A DNA stretch of 64,000 nt from Bufo bufo (Eukaryota; Chordata; Amphibia; Anura; Bufonidae). Location: NCBI RefSeq assembly GCF_905171765.1, contig NC_053390.1, positions 139,719,468-139,783,467 of the forward strand. Direction: 5' to 3'. The position numbers and the translations under genes were made by a program. Every line of letters starts with the position of its first letter. Position 1 is the stretch's first letter. The notes under the pieces were generated by a model. That model was not told where the DNA came from, did not search any database, and saw only the letters and a list, made by a program, of their open reading frames with translations. Below are positions 22,285 through 33,817 of the stretch, piece after piece.

Positions 22285-23500
22285 CAGATAGAGAAACAAT
22301 TTTGGAATTTCAATTTTTTGGAAAATTTTCCATTTTAACCCATTTTTTCCAGTAATAAAATAAGGGTTAAATGCCAAACAAAATTCAATATGGGTTGCCC
22401 TGATTCTGTAGTTTGCAAAAACACCCCATATGTGGTCCTAAACTACTGTTTGGCCAAACGGGAGGACATAGAAGGAGGGGAACGCCATATGGGTTTTGGA
22501 AGGCAGATTTTGCAGGACTGATTTTGTTTATAATATGTCCCATTTCAAGCTCCCCGTTGCACCCCTAGAATAGAAATTCCAAAAAAGTGACTCCATCTAA
22601 GAAAGTACACCCCTCAAGGTATTCAAAACTGGGTTTACAAACTTTGTTAGCCCTTTAGGTGTTCCACAAGAGTTAATGGCAGATGGAGAAACTATTTTGG
22701 AATTTTAATTTTTACCCTTACTTTATTACTGGAAAAAATGGGTTAACAGCCAAACAAAACTCAATATGGGTTGCCCTGATTCTGTAGTTTGCAGAAACAC
22801 CCCATATGTGGTCGTAAACTACTATTTGGCTAAACGGCAGGACATAGAAGAAGGGGAACGCCATATGGTTTTTGGAAGGCAGATTTTGCTGGACTGGTTT
22901 ATTTACACCATGTACCATTTAAAGCCCCCTGATGCACCCCTAGAGTAGAAACTCCATAAAAGTGACCCCATCTAGGAAACTACGGGATAAGGTGGTTGTT
23001 GTTTTGGGACTATTTTAGGAGTAAATATGATTTTTGGTTGCTCTATATTACACTTTTTTGAGGCAAGGTAACAAAATTGTAATTCTAAAATTGTTTCTAC
23101 ATTCGCTATTTAGTTTTGTGGAACACCTAAAGGGTTAACAAAGTTTGTAAAGTAACTTTTGAATACCTTGAGGGGTGTAGTTTCTTAGATGGGGTCACTT
23201 TTTTGGAGTTTCTAGTCTAGGCTACATCAGGGGGGGCTTCTAATGGGACATGGTGTAAATAAACCAGTCCATCAAAATCTGCCTTCCAGAAACCATATGG
23301 TGTTCCCTTCGTTCTATGCCCTGCCGTGTGGCTATATAGCCATTTAGGACCACATATGGGGTGTTTCTGCAAACTACAGAATCAGGGCAATAAATATTTA
23401 GTTTTGTTTGGCTGTTAACCCTTGCTTTATTACCGGAAAAAAAGGATTCAAATGGAAATTTTGTTTTGGCACCGTTTTTATTTCTATATTTTTTAACGCT
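22285..23500. repeat. Tandem repeats of about 375 bp in the piggyBac element
   Basis: The motif cccatatgtggtc recurs near 22427 and 22801 and, inverted, near 23345. Unit landmarks include ttaaccctttaggtgttcc and aaggcagattttgc. The third unit is in the opposite orientation. The same unit is in 1-751 and 58526-59220. Confidence 0.85.
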
Positions 23501-24215
23501 GTTCATCCGAGGGGTTTGGTCAAACGGTATTTTTATAGGGCAGATTCTTACGGATGCGGCGATTAAAATTTATTTAGATTTTACACTATATTATCATTTT
23601 AGGAACCCCAAAAAATTATTTTAGTATCTCCATAGCCTGGGAGCTACAGTTTTTGTTTTTTTGTTGGGCGACTATCTAATGTAGGGGCTAATTTTTTGCG
23701 GGATGAGATGGCGGTTTTATTGGCACTAATTGGGGGTGCATATGACATTTTGATCGCTTGCTATTACACTTTTGTGATGTTAGGTGACAAAAAATGGCTT
23801 TTTTTTAACCTTTTTTTTTTTTTTAACGCTGTTCATCCGGGGGGTTGGGTTAAATGTTATTTTTACAGAGAAGATTTTTACGGACGCGGCGATGCCCAAT
23901 ATGTATGGCTCTCGGACTTTGGAGACACTAAGCAGGCATCCTCAAACTGCGGCCCTCCAGATGTTGTAAAACTACAATTCCCACCATGCCCTGCTGATGG
24001 CTGTAGGTTGTCTGGGCATGCTGGGAGTTAAAGTTTTACAACATCTGGAAGGCCACAGTTTGAGGATGCCTGCACTAAAACTATTATTTTTGGGGAATTT
24101 TTTTTTTTCCGTGTCTCCAAAGTCTGAGAACCATAGTTTTTTATGTTCTCTAGGGGACTGTTGGGGATTATAAAAATTTAGTACTCCATGGAAGTGTGAT
24201 ACTCCATGAAGCAAT

Positions 24216-25611
24216 CTATAGCGCAGAGGCCCGGATGATCGGGGCAAGTGTCACATTGAGTGGTGGTGTCCTTCCGTATCCCCCTCCTGTGACACACTGC
24301 CCTTTTTTTTGGGTTCGTCCCTTCTTTCCAGTATGGGGGACTACACCTGGAAAATGTTGGCCAGGGACGATCCGGGCGCCTCCAATTCTCGAGGTACTCC
24401 GGCCTGCTCTTTCCCGGTCTGAAAAGATCAGGTCCTTGAGGACTGCCTCATAGAATTGGAGGAATGTCCTTGTGCTGCCAGTGCTTCGGGATAGTACAAA
24501 AGCGTTGTACAAGGCAACCTGTACCAAGTAGACCGCAACTTTTTTGTACCATGCCCGGGTTTTGCGCATGGCATTATATGGCTTGAGGACTTGATCAGAG
24601 AGATCAACTCCTCCCATATAACGATTGTAGTCGACGATACAATCGGGCTTGAGGACCGTTGCCACGGTACCTCGCACAGGGACAGGGGTGTTGCTGTTAC
24701 CGTGGATTGTGGACAGCATAAGGACATCCCTCTTGTCCTTATACCTGACCAGCAACAGGTTTCCACTGGTAAGGGCACGGGTCTCACCCCTGGGGATAGG
24801 TACCTGGAGGGGGTAGGTAGGGAGGCCGCGTTGATTTTTCCGCACGGTCCCACAAGCGAACGTGCATCTGGCGGCAAGGGACCTGAACAAGGGAATGCTA
24901 GTATAAAAGTTATCCACGTACAAGTTTCCCGCTAACACCCAGAGTGGGGGGACATTCTGGGGGTTCAATACGGGAATCTCGCCCCTCGTACACACAAAAT
25001 TACCCTGAGGTACTCTCACAAATTTTGTACATTTTCACGCCATACCTCGCCCGCTTAGTGGGAATGTATTGGCGGAAACTGAGTCTCCCCTTGAACGCAA
25101 CGAGAGATTCATCAACCGCGACCTTCCTTCCAGGTACGTAGGCCTGCGCAAATTTGGCCCCAAAGTGATCGATGACCGGCCGTATCTTATACAGACGGTC
25201 ATGGGCAGGATCACCTTGGGGGGAACATGCTGCATTATCTGAATAATGCAGACATTTCCGGATGGCCTCAAACCGGGGACGTGTCATGGCCATAATGTAG
25301 AGTGGGGTCTGGTAGAGGACGTCCCCACTCCAGTATTGCCTGACACTGGGTTTTTGCACTAGACCCATGTGCAGCACGAGGCCCCAAAATGTGCTCATCT
25401 CGGCTGCACTGACCGGCGTCCAGCCACCGGGTCTAGCCAAAAAGGAGCCCGGGTGCTGAGCAACGTACAGGTTCGTCTGCTCTAAGTGGCAGGGGGGGGG
25501 TCCTAGGGTCTCAAAGCTAGAAAACAATAAATTTTGATAATTATTTTTTTTCCCCCTAACTAACTTTTCCCTTCTATCCCTGCCTAACGGTGCCTTTCCC
25601 TCACTGACCAT
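24216..25611 (-). pseudogene. piggyBac transposase remnant (copy 1)
   Basis: Minus-strand remains of a piggyBac transposase (DDE_Tnp_1_7 family), which would excise and insert its element at TTAA. The first part (25611 to 25000) holds the N-terminal half of the catalytic domain, including VDESLVAFKGRLSFRQYIP with the first catalytic aspartate. The second (25019 to 24216) holds the other two, in YVDNFYTSIPLF and YNRYMGGVDLSDQ. A TAA stop and a small deletion near 25000-24930 separate them and change the frame. The C-terminal cysteine-rich zinc domain, readable in copy 2 at 61510-61390, is out of frame here. The extreme N-terminus is not recognisable. Confidence 0.88.
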
Positions 25612-26414
25612 AACCTACCTGGAGGGTGATGGGTGCAGGAGGGTGATGGGTGGCGATGACGGGGGGATTGCAGGAGCTGGTGAGGACGGTTGTGGACGGT
25701 GCAGGTGCTGAAACAGGATGAGGAGAGGAGAGAGGAGCGCCGGGAGTTTGAATCTCCCGCCTCTCTCCCCCCACCAATCAGCACCTTGGACAGCACCGCC
25801 ACCCCTAATCAGCACCACGGCCAGCACCGCCTCTCCCAAATGCTCAGACTGTGATTGGTGACTGTGATCACAGTCCTTTTCCGGCTCATCCGGTCACCGG
25901 AGACCCGAATGGACCAGAAACGCAGCAAACCCTAGGTCTGAATTGACCTGCGGTTTGCTGCGATCACTGATGCGGGGGGGGGGGGTGACAGGATGCCCGC
26001 TGAATGATTTCAGCGGACATCCTGTTGCAATTAACCCCCGCCGCAATCGTGATTTAAAGTCAGGATGTACCGGTACGTCCTGAGTCCTTAAAGGGGCTAT
26101 CCGAGTTAATAAAAATAATAAAAAAACTCTTAAAACCCATCTGGATATACATATAATTTGGTTAAGCTAGATTTCATCAAGTTAAAACCCATATGTACAC
26201 CTTTTCATGGTTCTGTCATTGCTTTGTTTACATGCTGAAGTACATGCTGAGGGGGCGTATAACAACAAAGCCTGAGCTCTGCCTCATGAATATTTGTAGG
26301 CGTGAACAATCTGACCTTCCCCTCACCCTGCACATCCTAACTTTGCATAAACCAGTCACATGATCATCTCCTAGCTCACACAGATAGATCATCCTGTCAC
26401 ATTGCAGAAACACA

Positions 26415-26800
26415 GGCTCTATGTATCTAATCTCTATGGCAAATCTGTGTATCTAAGCTCTATGGCAGCTCTGTGTATCTAAGCTCTATGGCAGCTCTGT
26501 GTATTTAAGCTCTATGGCAGCTATGTGTATCTAAGCTCTATGTATCTAAGCTCTATGGCAGCTCTGTGTATCTAAGCTCTATGGCAGCTCTGTGTATCTA
26601 AGCTCTATGGCAGCTCTGTGTATCTAAGCTATATGTATCTAATCTATATGGCAGCTCTGTGTATCTAAGCTCTATGGCAGCTCTGTGTATCTAAGCTCTA
26701 TGGCAACTCTGTGTATCTAAGCTCTATGGCATCTCTGTGTATCTAAGCTCTGAGGCAGCTCTGTGTATCTAAGCTCTGAGGCAGCTCTGTGTATGTATCT
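26415..26800. repeat. Minisatellite A, about 26-bp unit
   Basis: About 14 tandem copies of a unit around atctaagctctatggcagctctgtgt, with a few shortened copies (tctatgtatctaagc). It is inside the T2-like element and has no spacers. Confidence 0.9.
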
Positions 26801-26900
26801 AATATAGCTTAGATAGATATAGGGGTCATATATGACACCTATATCTATCTAAGCTATATTACAGCCATATCTATGTTGACTATATACTATGGAGTCACTG

Positions 26901-27200
26901 TCCCCCCTCCCCCCCATACACAATGCAGTGTCCCCCACCCCTCCATACACACAATATACACAATGCAGTGTCCCCCACCCCTCCATACACACAATATACA
27001 CAATGCAGTGTCCCCACCCCTAAATACACACAATGCAGTGTCCCCCACCCCTCCATACACACAATATACACAATGCAGTGTCCCCCACCCCTCCATACAC
27101 ACAATATACACAATGCAGTCTCCCCCACCCCTCCATACACACAATGCAGTCTCCCCCACCCCTCCATACACACAATACACACAATGCAGTGTCCCCCACC
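26901..27200. repeat. Minisatellite B, about 40-bp unit
   Basis: About seven copies built from caatgcagtgtcccccaccc and ctccatacacacaatatac, some lacking part of the unit. Long open frames across it on both strands are translations of the repeat, not genes. Confidence 0.9.
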
Positions 27201-27819
27201 TTCCTCTCCCCGGGAAACCTAAGAGCCCTGGCAGAAGCACATGTCTTTACTCTCCAGTGTAAACAGCAGCGAGGGCGGGTCTTTCATCTGATTGGCTGTC
27301 CTGACTTGCCTTCTCCCTTTCATTGGCTGAGCTGCTTGTCCTTTATTCCTGCTCCTGGATCACAGCAATAGAGACTGGCAGCACCTGGGTAACCCTTTCC
27401 TTATCAGAGCTCTCCTGTACACTCTTTCAGTGCAACACAGGAGCTTCTGTTTTGCACAGTAATGACAGCCCTGCTGCTCTATTGATATGCTAATGAGATT
27501 GCGGCAGCCAGATACAAGCAGAGAGGGGGCGGGCACCAAAGGCTCTGACGTCTCGTTTACAGAGCTGGACCACTCCCTCAAGCAGGGAGAAGATTGTAAA
27601 CGAGACGTCAGCACCAGAGAAGGGTTGATGACGTGGGGGGTCACATGACACAAATCAGCAGTGTGGAAACAGCGCAAAATCAATAAAGTGAGTACATTAG
27701 AAATGTATCTTTAATGATGTATAAAGCAGCCCTAACACATATTTTTTTAAGTCGGATAACCCCTTTAAGGACTCGGCAAACGTGGCGTACCGGTACGTCC
27801 TAAGTCCCTAAGGAGTTAA

Positions 27820-28322
27820 GGGGTTGTATATATGCCTGCTTCCACAAAATACTGATTGAGGGGTGTGATATACCTGCTTCCACCAAATACTGATTAAGGG
27901 GTTTTATATACCTGCTTTCATCAAATATTGATCGACGCCTGCGATACTCCTGCTTCCACAAAATACTGATTAAGGGAATTGATATACCTGCTTTCATCAA
28001 ATATTGATTGACGCCTGCGATATACCTACTTCCACAAAATACTGATTAAGGGGTTTGATATACGTGCTTCCACCAAATACTGATTGAGTCCTGCGATATA
28101 CCTTCTTCCACAAAATATTGAGTAAGGTGTTTGATATACCTGCTTCCACCAAATAGTAATTGAGGCCTGCAATACACCTTCTTCCACAAAATACTGATTA
28201 AGGGGTTTGATATACCTGCTTCCACAAAATACTGATTGAGGGTTGTGATATACCTGCTTCCACCAAATACTGATTGAGGTCTGCAATATACCTGCTTCCA
28301 CAAAATACTGATTAAGGGGTTT
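27820..28322 (+). repeat. hAT element 1 minisatellite, continued
   Basis: About 12 units of the same roughly 42-bp repeat as 21580-22284, interrupted by the piggyBac insertion. The last unit joins the hAT coding remnant at 28323. Confidence 0.85.
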
Positions 28323-30516
28323 GTGCGTAAAAAGTTGATGATGCCGAATAACTCTGTTGTCCAATGTCTCACCGTTGGCTTGACGGAACTGCTAGCCCGC
28401 CAACTACTGCCATTTAAACTTGTGGACTCGGAGGCCTTTAGAAAATTTGTGGCCATTGGCACACCGCAATGGAAGGTCCCCGGAAAGAAATATTTCTTCC
28501 AGAAGGGCATCCCAGAGCTATATGGCCACGTTCATCGGCAAGTGAATATATCTCTGGCACACAGTGTCGGTGGAGAAATATCTGACCACAGACATGTGGT
28601 CTAGCAAACACGGGCAGAGAAGGAACATAATTTTTACTGCCCACTGGGTGTATGGATTTGGTGCTACCACTACGGATTGCATGCAGGCCTGCCTCTTCTA
28701 CTCCTCCTCCTACTCCATCCTCCATCTCCTTCTCAGCTGACTCCTCGCTTTCCACTGCTACCGCCTCTTCCGCTGCACCCCCCAAGCTCCCCAGAACCTA
28801 TTCAACATTCTAGGTGAGACTTTGCCATGCTGTGCTGCGGCTGTTGTGCCTGGATGGCAAGAGCCACACCGGTCCTGCACTGCCTTCAGCTCTGCAGTCA
28901 CAGGCCCATCAGTGGATAACCCCGCTCAATTTGACAGTTGGTAAAGTGGTGTATGTCAATGGTGCCAATTTGCTGAGCGCGCTGAAACAGGGCAAAATGA
29001 CACACGAGCCGTGCATGGCACACGTCCTGAACTTTGTCGTGCAGCGATTCGTTGCCAAATACCTCAGACGTCTTGCGGCAGGCCAGGAAAATCTCGGGCC
29101 ATTTTAGAAGATCTTACATGGCCATGACTCGCCTTGCTGATGTTCAGCGACGACACTACCTGCCTGTCAGACGTCTGATTTGTGACAGCCCGACGCGCTG
29201 GAACTCCACCTTGAATATGCTTGATAGGTTGCTCCAGCAGCAATGTGCCGTTAATGATTAGTGATGAGCGGCAGGGGCAATATTCTAATTCACGATATTT
29301 TGCGAATATTCAGTAGACTATTAGTCATATTCGAGAATTCGAGATGATTTTCTTGATCGCGAAGATCGGGCAAGTAATATGCGCTTATTTGCGTATGCGC
29401 AATACTTTCTTGGCCTAAATTTGCTACCTTTTTCAAACTGCGGGAAGCTTGCAGAGACTGCAAAATATAGTGGGCAGCAATTTTCGCGACGGTGAGGAAG
29501 AACTCCCGATCACTGTAAGTAATGTTACATTACAGCACTGTATTTGATTACATTTCGCATGCATTGCAGAACAATGGCTTTATATGCAGATAGAGTGTTC
29601 CAAAATTTTGGTGATTGCGAAAAGCTGTGCTATTGATGCAAATTTGTATTTGCAATACATACAACTTCACATTTTATCAGGTCTGACTACATAGATATTA
29701 CTGATTGGTGCGCTAAGTATTGTTGTGACATCATAGCACTATATCTGTAGCATGTACAGTATGTATGAACAGCAGAGAAATATCTCTCAAATTCACATTG
29801 CACATCCATTTTCCTGCCACACACTATATACCACACACTAGTGGCTAGAGGGAGGAGACCGAGGACAACATTCTCCTGGGCGATGAGCAAGAGCCAGGGC
29901 GCTGCACTGCTTTCAATTTAGTGCAAATGGGGGCCTTCATGCTCCAGTGTTTAAAGAGGGACCCCCGTATAAAAAGCATAAAGGGCAAGGACCAGTACTG
30001 GGTGGCAACGTACTTAGACCCCTGGTACAAACACAAAATGGCGGACATGTTACCAGCACCACAGAGGGCTATCAGAATGCAGCATTTCCAGGCCTTGCTG
30101 CGAGAGATGCTGCATTCTGCTGTTGGGGGGGCTGGCAGAGGAATTTCCACCCACAGCAAAACAGGTGAGGGTACCAATCCTACCCCGCCTGCAAGAAGAG
30201 GGCAGTTTGAAGATGTGTTGGTCACTTCGGATATGAGATCATTCTTGCAGTCAACCCATCGACAGCCGCCCTCCGGATCCAACCTCAGGGAACGCCTAGA
30301 TCCACAGGTGTCTGACTACATCGGGTGACCAGCCGATGTGGACACTCTGAGAAGCGAGGAACCCCTGGACTACTGGGTGTGCAGGCTTGACCTGTGGCCA
30401 GAGCTGGCACAATTTACCATTGAACTTTTGGCTTGCCCCTTGTCGAGTGTCCTGTCCGAAAGGACGTTCAGCGCAGCAGGGGGGATCGTGACTGTTAAAG
30501 GGGATGTTAATTATTG
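28323..30516 (+). pseudogene. hAT transposase remnant (element 1)
   Basis: Plus-strand remnant of a hAT transposase. In order: a hydrophobic N-terminal catalytic segment (LPFKLVDSEAFRKFV near 28410, KYFFQKGIPELYG near 28490), TAHWVYGFG near 28640, a block NGANLLSALKQGKMTHEPC near 28970 in which the aspartate usual in TDNGAN is missing, then SPTRWNSTLNML near 29190. The frame is cut by an inserted repeat at 29259. It resumes near 29860 with ATYLDPWYKHKMAD (30008) and ends in the dimerisation region (PLDYWVCRLDLWPELA, then LSSVLSERTFSAAGG, about 30364-30490). Several frameshifts and a TGA at 30326 break it. The stop-rich state argues against a domesticated host gene. Confidence 0.85.
29259..29850 (+). 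repeat. Short hAT-type insert in the transposase, right end unresolved
   Basis: Begins tagtgatgagcgg (29259), the same start as the element at 30730, followed by AT-rich sequence with cgatatttt and gcgaatatt motifs. It interrupts the transposase after QQQCAVND. The left flank is ttaatgat, but I could not find a matching right flank or inverted end, so the right boundary (about 29850) is only where hAT coding similarity resumes. Confidence 0.5.
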
Positions 30517-30729
30517 ATATTTTAGGCAATCTCAATAATTATTATTCATAAATAGGCGTGAGTCGTCTGTTGATGACTCCGCCTATTTATACCTTAAATA
30601 ACTACCTCTGTTTCCTTACTCTACACTGAACTAAACTACGTGCAACTTACTGCTACAATGAAAGAGTATACATTGTATGTTATGAAAAAATAATAATATT
30701 TATTACACAATACAAATACAGTCTATTAC

Positions 30730-32213
30730 TAGTGATGAGCGGGAGGTGCCATATTCGATTTCGCAATATTTCGCGAATATTCGATTGAATATTTGTCTTA
30801 TATTCGTCGATATCGAATATTCGTCATTATGCTATTTATCGCGAATAATATGCGATTTATTTAATCGCGTATTGCGATTTTGTGTATTTTACGAATATTC
30901 GCCATATTGCTATATATTCTTGTTTTAGAATATGATGAATATGACGAATATTCTAAAAAACGAAGTTATAGCAATATAGCGAATATTCGTAAAATACACA
31001 TATAAACTGCAATTTCACTAATGTAGTGCTATAATCTTTTTTTTTTGTCTAATGTTTTTTGTCTCTTTCTGAATCAGAAAGAGACAAAAAAATTAAACTA
31101 AACAAAAAAAAGATTATAGCACTACTTTAGTGAAATTTCAGTCTATATGTGTAATTTACGAATATTCGCTATGTTGCTAAATATTCTTGTCTTACAATAT
31201 GACGAATATTTTAAAAAATGAATATATAGCACTATATCACATATATTCATTTTTTAGAATATTCATTTTTTCCCCCCAATTAGTACAGTTCGGTATACTC
31301 CTCCCCGACAAGCATCCCCGTCACCATGGGAACGCCTGGTGGTTAGAATATACCAGAAGGAGGAGAGCCCCGCAGGTAAGTAAATGCTGCTGAGTGAAAC
31401 TGCCTGCTGCCACCAATGACGGGGGGGGGGGGGGATGGGGAGAAAGGGGGACCCTGTGGCCACTGCCGGGGGGGAGGGGGACCCTGTGGCCACTGCCAAC
31501 AATCATTTTAATACTGGGGGGGAGGGGGGGTTAGGACGCACTGGCCACCAATTATTTTAATACTGGGGGGGGGCGCACTTGCCACCATTATTTTAATACT
31601 GGGGAGGTGGAAGGGAGGGCACACAGGGCGCTGTGATCAGATCAAATTAACCCGCACCTGAGGGGTTAATTGCGTGGATCAAAGCGCCCTGGCGGTATAT
31701 TCTAACTTCAAGCGTCCCCATCACCATGGGAACGCCTGGTGGTTAGAATATACCATCGGATCTGACTTAGATCGGGAAAACTCAGATCTGATGGTATATT
31801 CTAACCACCAGGCGTTCCCATGGTGACAAGGACGCTTGTCGGGGAGGAGTATGCCGAAGGGCAATAACTGTAGTACTAATTGGGGGGAAAAAATGAATAT
31901 TCTAAAAAACTAATATATGTGATATAGTGCTATATGTTCGTTTTTTAGAATATTCGTCAATGACGAATATTCTAAAAAACAAATATATTCGATATAGTGC
32001 TATATATTAGTTTTTTAGAATATTCGTAATTTTTTACCATCTAAACTCTTGATTCCTCCCTACTTCTTGCTTGTGGGCCAATGAGTCATTGGCCCACAAG
32101 CATTTTAAGCAGGAAAGAATCATGTGTTCAGATGGATAAAATGACGAATATTCGATATAACGAATATATAGCACTATATTCGCAATATTCGCAAATTATC
32201 GCGCTCAACACTA
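30730..32213. mobile_element. Palindrome-rich hAT-type non-autonomous element, perfect 8-bp duplication
   Basis: A 1,484-bp element starting tagtgatgagcggg and ending cgcgctcaacacta, an imperfect inverted pair. It is flanked on both sides by tctattac (30722-30729 and 32214-32221), a perfect 8-bp duplication as made by hAT transposases. The interior is a series of palindromes: one centred near 31075 with arms of 70 bp or more, an outer inverted pair 31256-31370 / 31786-31905, one centred near 31765, and one centred near 32083 (cttgtgggccaatga). G-runs occur at 31420-31580. No transposase. Confidence 0.88.
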
Positions 32214-32221
32214 TCTATTAC

Positions 32222-32717
32222 ACTATATCTATATATATATATATATTTATATATCATTGGTTATATATATATATATATATATATATTTACAGACGCACAC
32301 ACCGCAGTACAGTAATACAACACTACAACAATATAATATTACACCTAACTATCCTACACAGTACAATAATTTACACAATTCCACCCTACAAATCTACCTA
32401 GATAACACACTTACATACACACATAAATATCAGCAGCCCACCCTCCTGACACAATATTGTCCCTATGGGGATAACAAGGTGTTAACTGTTGGGATTAGCT
32501 CTGTAAAGGCTGATATGACGTCAGAGGTACGCAGCATACAGGGGCAGGGAAGCTCTTTGTTCCCCGGTCCCTGTTATGCATAACAATCTTTATTGATCCT
32601 CTGTCCTTTGAAGTGGCCGAAACTGTACATAATTGTCCAGTTGTCAGCCTCTCCCTCCTGCAGGCGCATTCCGGGGGGCACCCGAGATGGGGGGATATGC
32701 CACATAACACAAGTATA
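32222..32717. other. No gene recognised; (TA)n microsatellites
   Basis: Contains two TA-rich microsatellite runs (about 32229-32248 and 32263-32286), an A/C-rich stretch to 32450 and about 260 bp without recognisable features. Frames across the TA runs are artefacts. Confidence 0.6.
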
Positions 32718-32719
32718 TA

Positions 32720-33814
32720 CAGTCGTGGCCAAAAGTTTTGAGAATGACAAAAAAAATTAGTTTTCACAAAGTTTGCTGCTAAACTGCTTTTAGATCTTTG
32801 TTTCAGTTGTTTCTGTGATGTAGTGAAATATAATTACACGCACTTCATACGTTTCAAAGGCTTTTATCGACAATTACATGACATTTATGCAAAGAGTCAG
32901 TATTTGCAGTGTTGGCCCTTCTTTTTCAGGACCTCTGCAATTCGACTGGGCATGCTCTCAATCAACTTCTGGGTCAATTCCTGACTGATAGCAACCCATT
33001 CTTTCATAATAACTTCTTGGAGTTTGTCAGAATTAGTGGGTTTTTGTTTGTCCACCCGCCTCTTGAGGATTGACCACAAGTTCTCAATGGGATTAAGATC
33101 TGGGACGTTTCCAGGCCATGGACCCAAAATGTAAACGTTTTGGTTCCCGAGCCACTTAGTTATCACTTTTGCCTTATGGCACGGTGCTCCATCGTGCTGG
33201 AAAATGCATTGTTCTTCACCAAACTGTTGTTGGAATGTTGGAAGAAGTTGCTGTTGGAGGGTGTTTTGGTACCATTCTTTATTCATGGCTGTGTTTTTGG
33301 GCAAAATTGTGAGTGAGCCCACTCCCTTGGCTGAGAAGCAACCCCACACATGAATGGTCTCAGGATGCTTTACTGTTGGCATGACACAGGACTGATGGTA
33401 GCGCTCACCTTTTCTTCTCCGGACAAGCCTTTTTCCAGATGCCCTAAACAATCGGAAAGAGGCTTCATCGGAGAATATGAATTTGCCCCAGTCCTCAGCA
33501 GTCCATTCACCATACTTTCTGCAGAAGGTCAATCTGTCCCTGATGTTTTTTTTGGAGAGAAGTGGCTTCTTTGCTGCCCTTCTTGACACCAGGCCATCTT
33601 CCAAAAGTCTTCGCCTCACTGTGCGTGCAGATGCGCTCACACCTGCCTGCTGCCATTCCTGAGCAAGCTCTGCACTGGTGGCACTCCGATCCCGCCGCTG
33701 AATGCTCTTTAGGAGACGATCCTGGCGCTTGCTGGACTTTCTTGGACGCCCTGAAGCCTTCTTAACAAGAATTGAACCTCTTTCCTTGAAGTTCTTGATG
33801 ATCCTATAAATTGT
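32720..33814 (-). mobile_element. Tc1/mariner element, DD35E type (copy A), truncated
   Basis: Left end cagtcgtggccaaaagtttt follows TA at 32718-32719. The same sequence forms the inverted right end of copy B at 61232. On the right it stops at about 33814 inside the transposase, where an L1-like LINE 3' end begins; the missing part (roughly 450 bp in copy B) is not found on the far side. Confidence 0.9.
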
Positions 33815-33817
33815 TTT
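32897..33817 (-). pseudogene. Tc1 DD35E transposase, N-terminally truncated (copy A)
   Basis: Open without a stop from the LINE junction (about 33817) to the stop at 32897, so the catalytic domain looks intact while the first part of the DNA-binding domain is lost. Visible segments are a second helix-turn-helix region (GRPRKSSKRQDRLLK, about 33755-33710), the first catalytic aspartate in IFSDEASFRLF, the second in FQHDGAPCH and the glutamate in LNPIENLW. Thirty-five residues separate the last two, giving DD35E. The C-terminus ends KKKGQHCKY, as expected from copy B. A TIR-to-TIR element cannot be made from this copy because its right end is gone. Confidence 0.9.

Larger units (their letters stand above)
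26092..27764. mobile_element. T2/Kolobok-like non-autonomous element carrying two minisatellites
   Basis: A 1,673-bp element flanked by TTAA (26088-26091 and 27765-27768). Its inverted ends, aggggctatccga and aggggttatccga, with the TTAA give TTAAAGGGG, which fits the TTAAAGGRR ends described for Xenopus T2 elements, placed in the Kolobok group. It contains minisatellite A (26415-26800), a 60-bp near-perfect palindrome (26801-26860), minisatellite B (26901-27200) and an inverted pair ctgacgtctcgtttac (27545-27560 and 27596-27611). No coding region. Confidence 0.82.
22285..27819 (-). mobile_element. piggyBac-like element (copy 1), left end missing, holding a T2/Kolobok insert
   Basis: It interrupts the hAT 1 minisatellite. 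The right end closes with TTAA at 27816-27819 after the palindromic cgtaccggtacg motif; the left end stops abruptly at about 22285 without a TTAA terminus. It contains tandem repeats (22285-23500), a minus-strand transposase remnant (24216-25611) and, near its right end, a T2-like element at 26092-27764. Removing that insert rejoins tcctTAA to ggactcgg, exactly the arrangement in copy 2 near 62850. Confidence 0.85.

Noticed and set aside
26415..26800. Regular 26-bp repeats that could be taken for a CRISPR array
   Set aside because: The units are contiguous with no unique spacers, vary in length, and lie within a eukaryotic transposon.
26873..27371. Long overlapping open frames on both strands
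   Set aside because: They are translations of the 40-bp minisatellite; composition is pure repeat (His/Pro/Tyr on plus, Gly/Val/Cys on minus).
28323..30516. Domesticated ZBED-like host gene
   Set aside because: Multiple frameshifts, stops and a repeat insertion, a missing catalytic-type aspartate, and direct linkage to a transposon minisatellite all argue for a dead transposon.
32081..32583. Tyr/Ile-rich frames near the TA repeats
   Set aside because: They arise from the (TA)n microsatellite and adjacent A/C-rich sequence.
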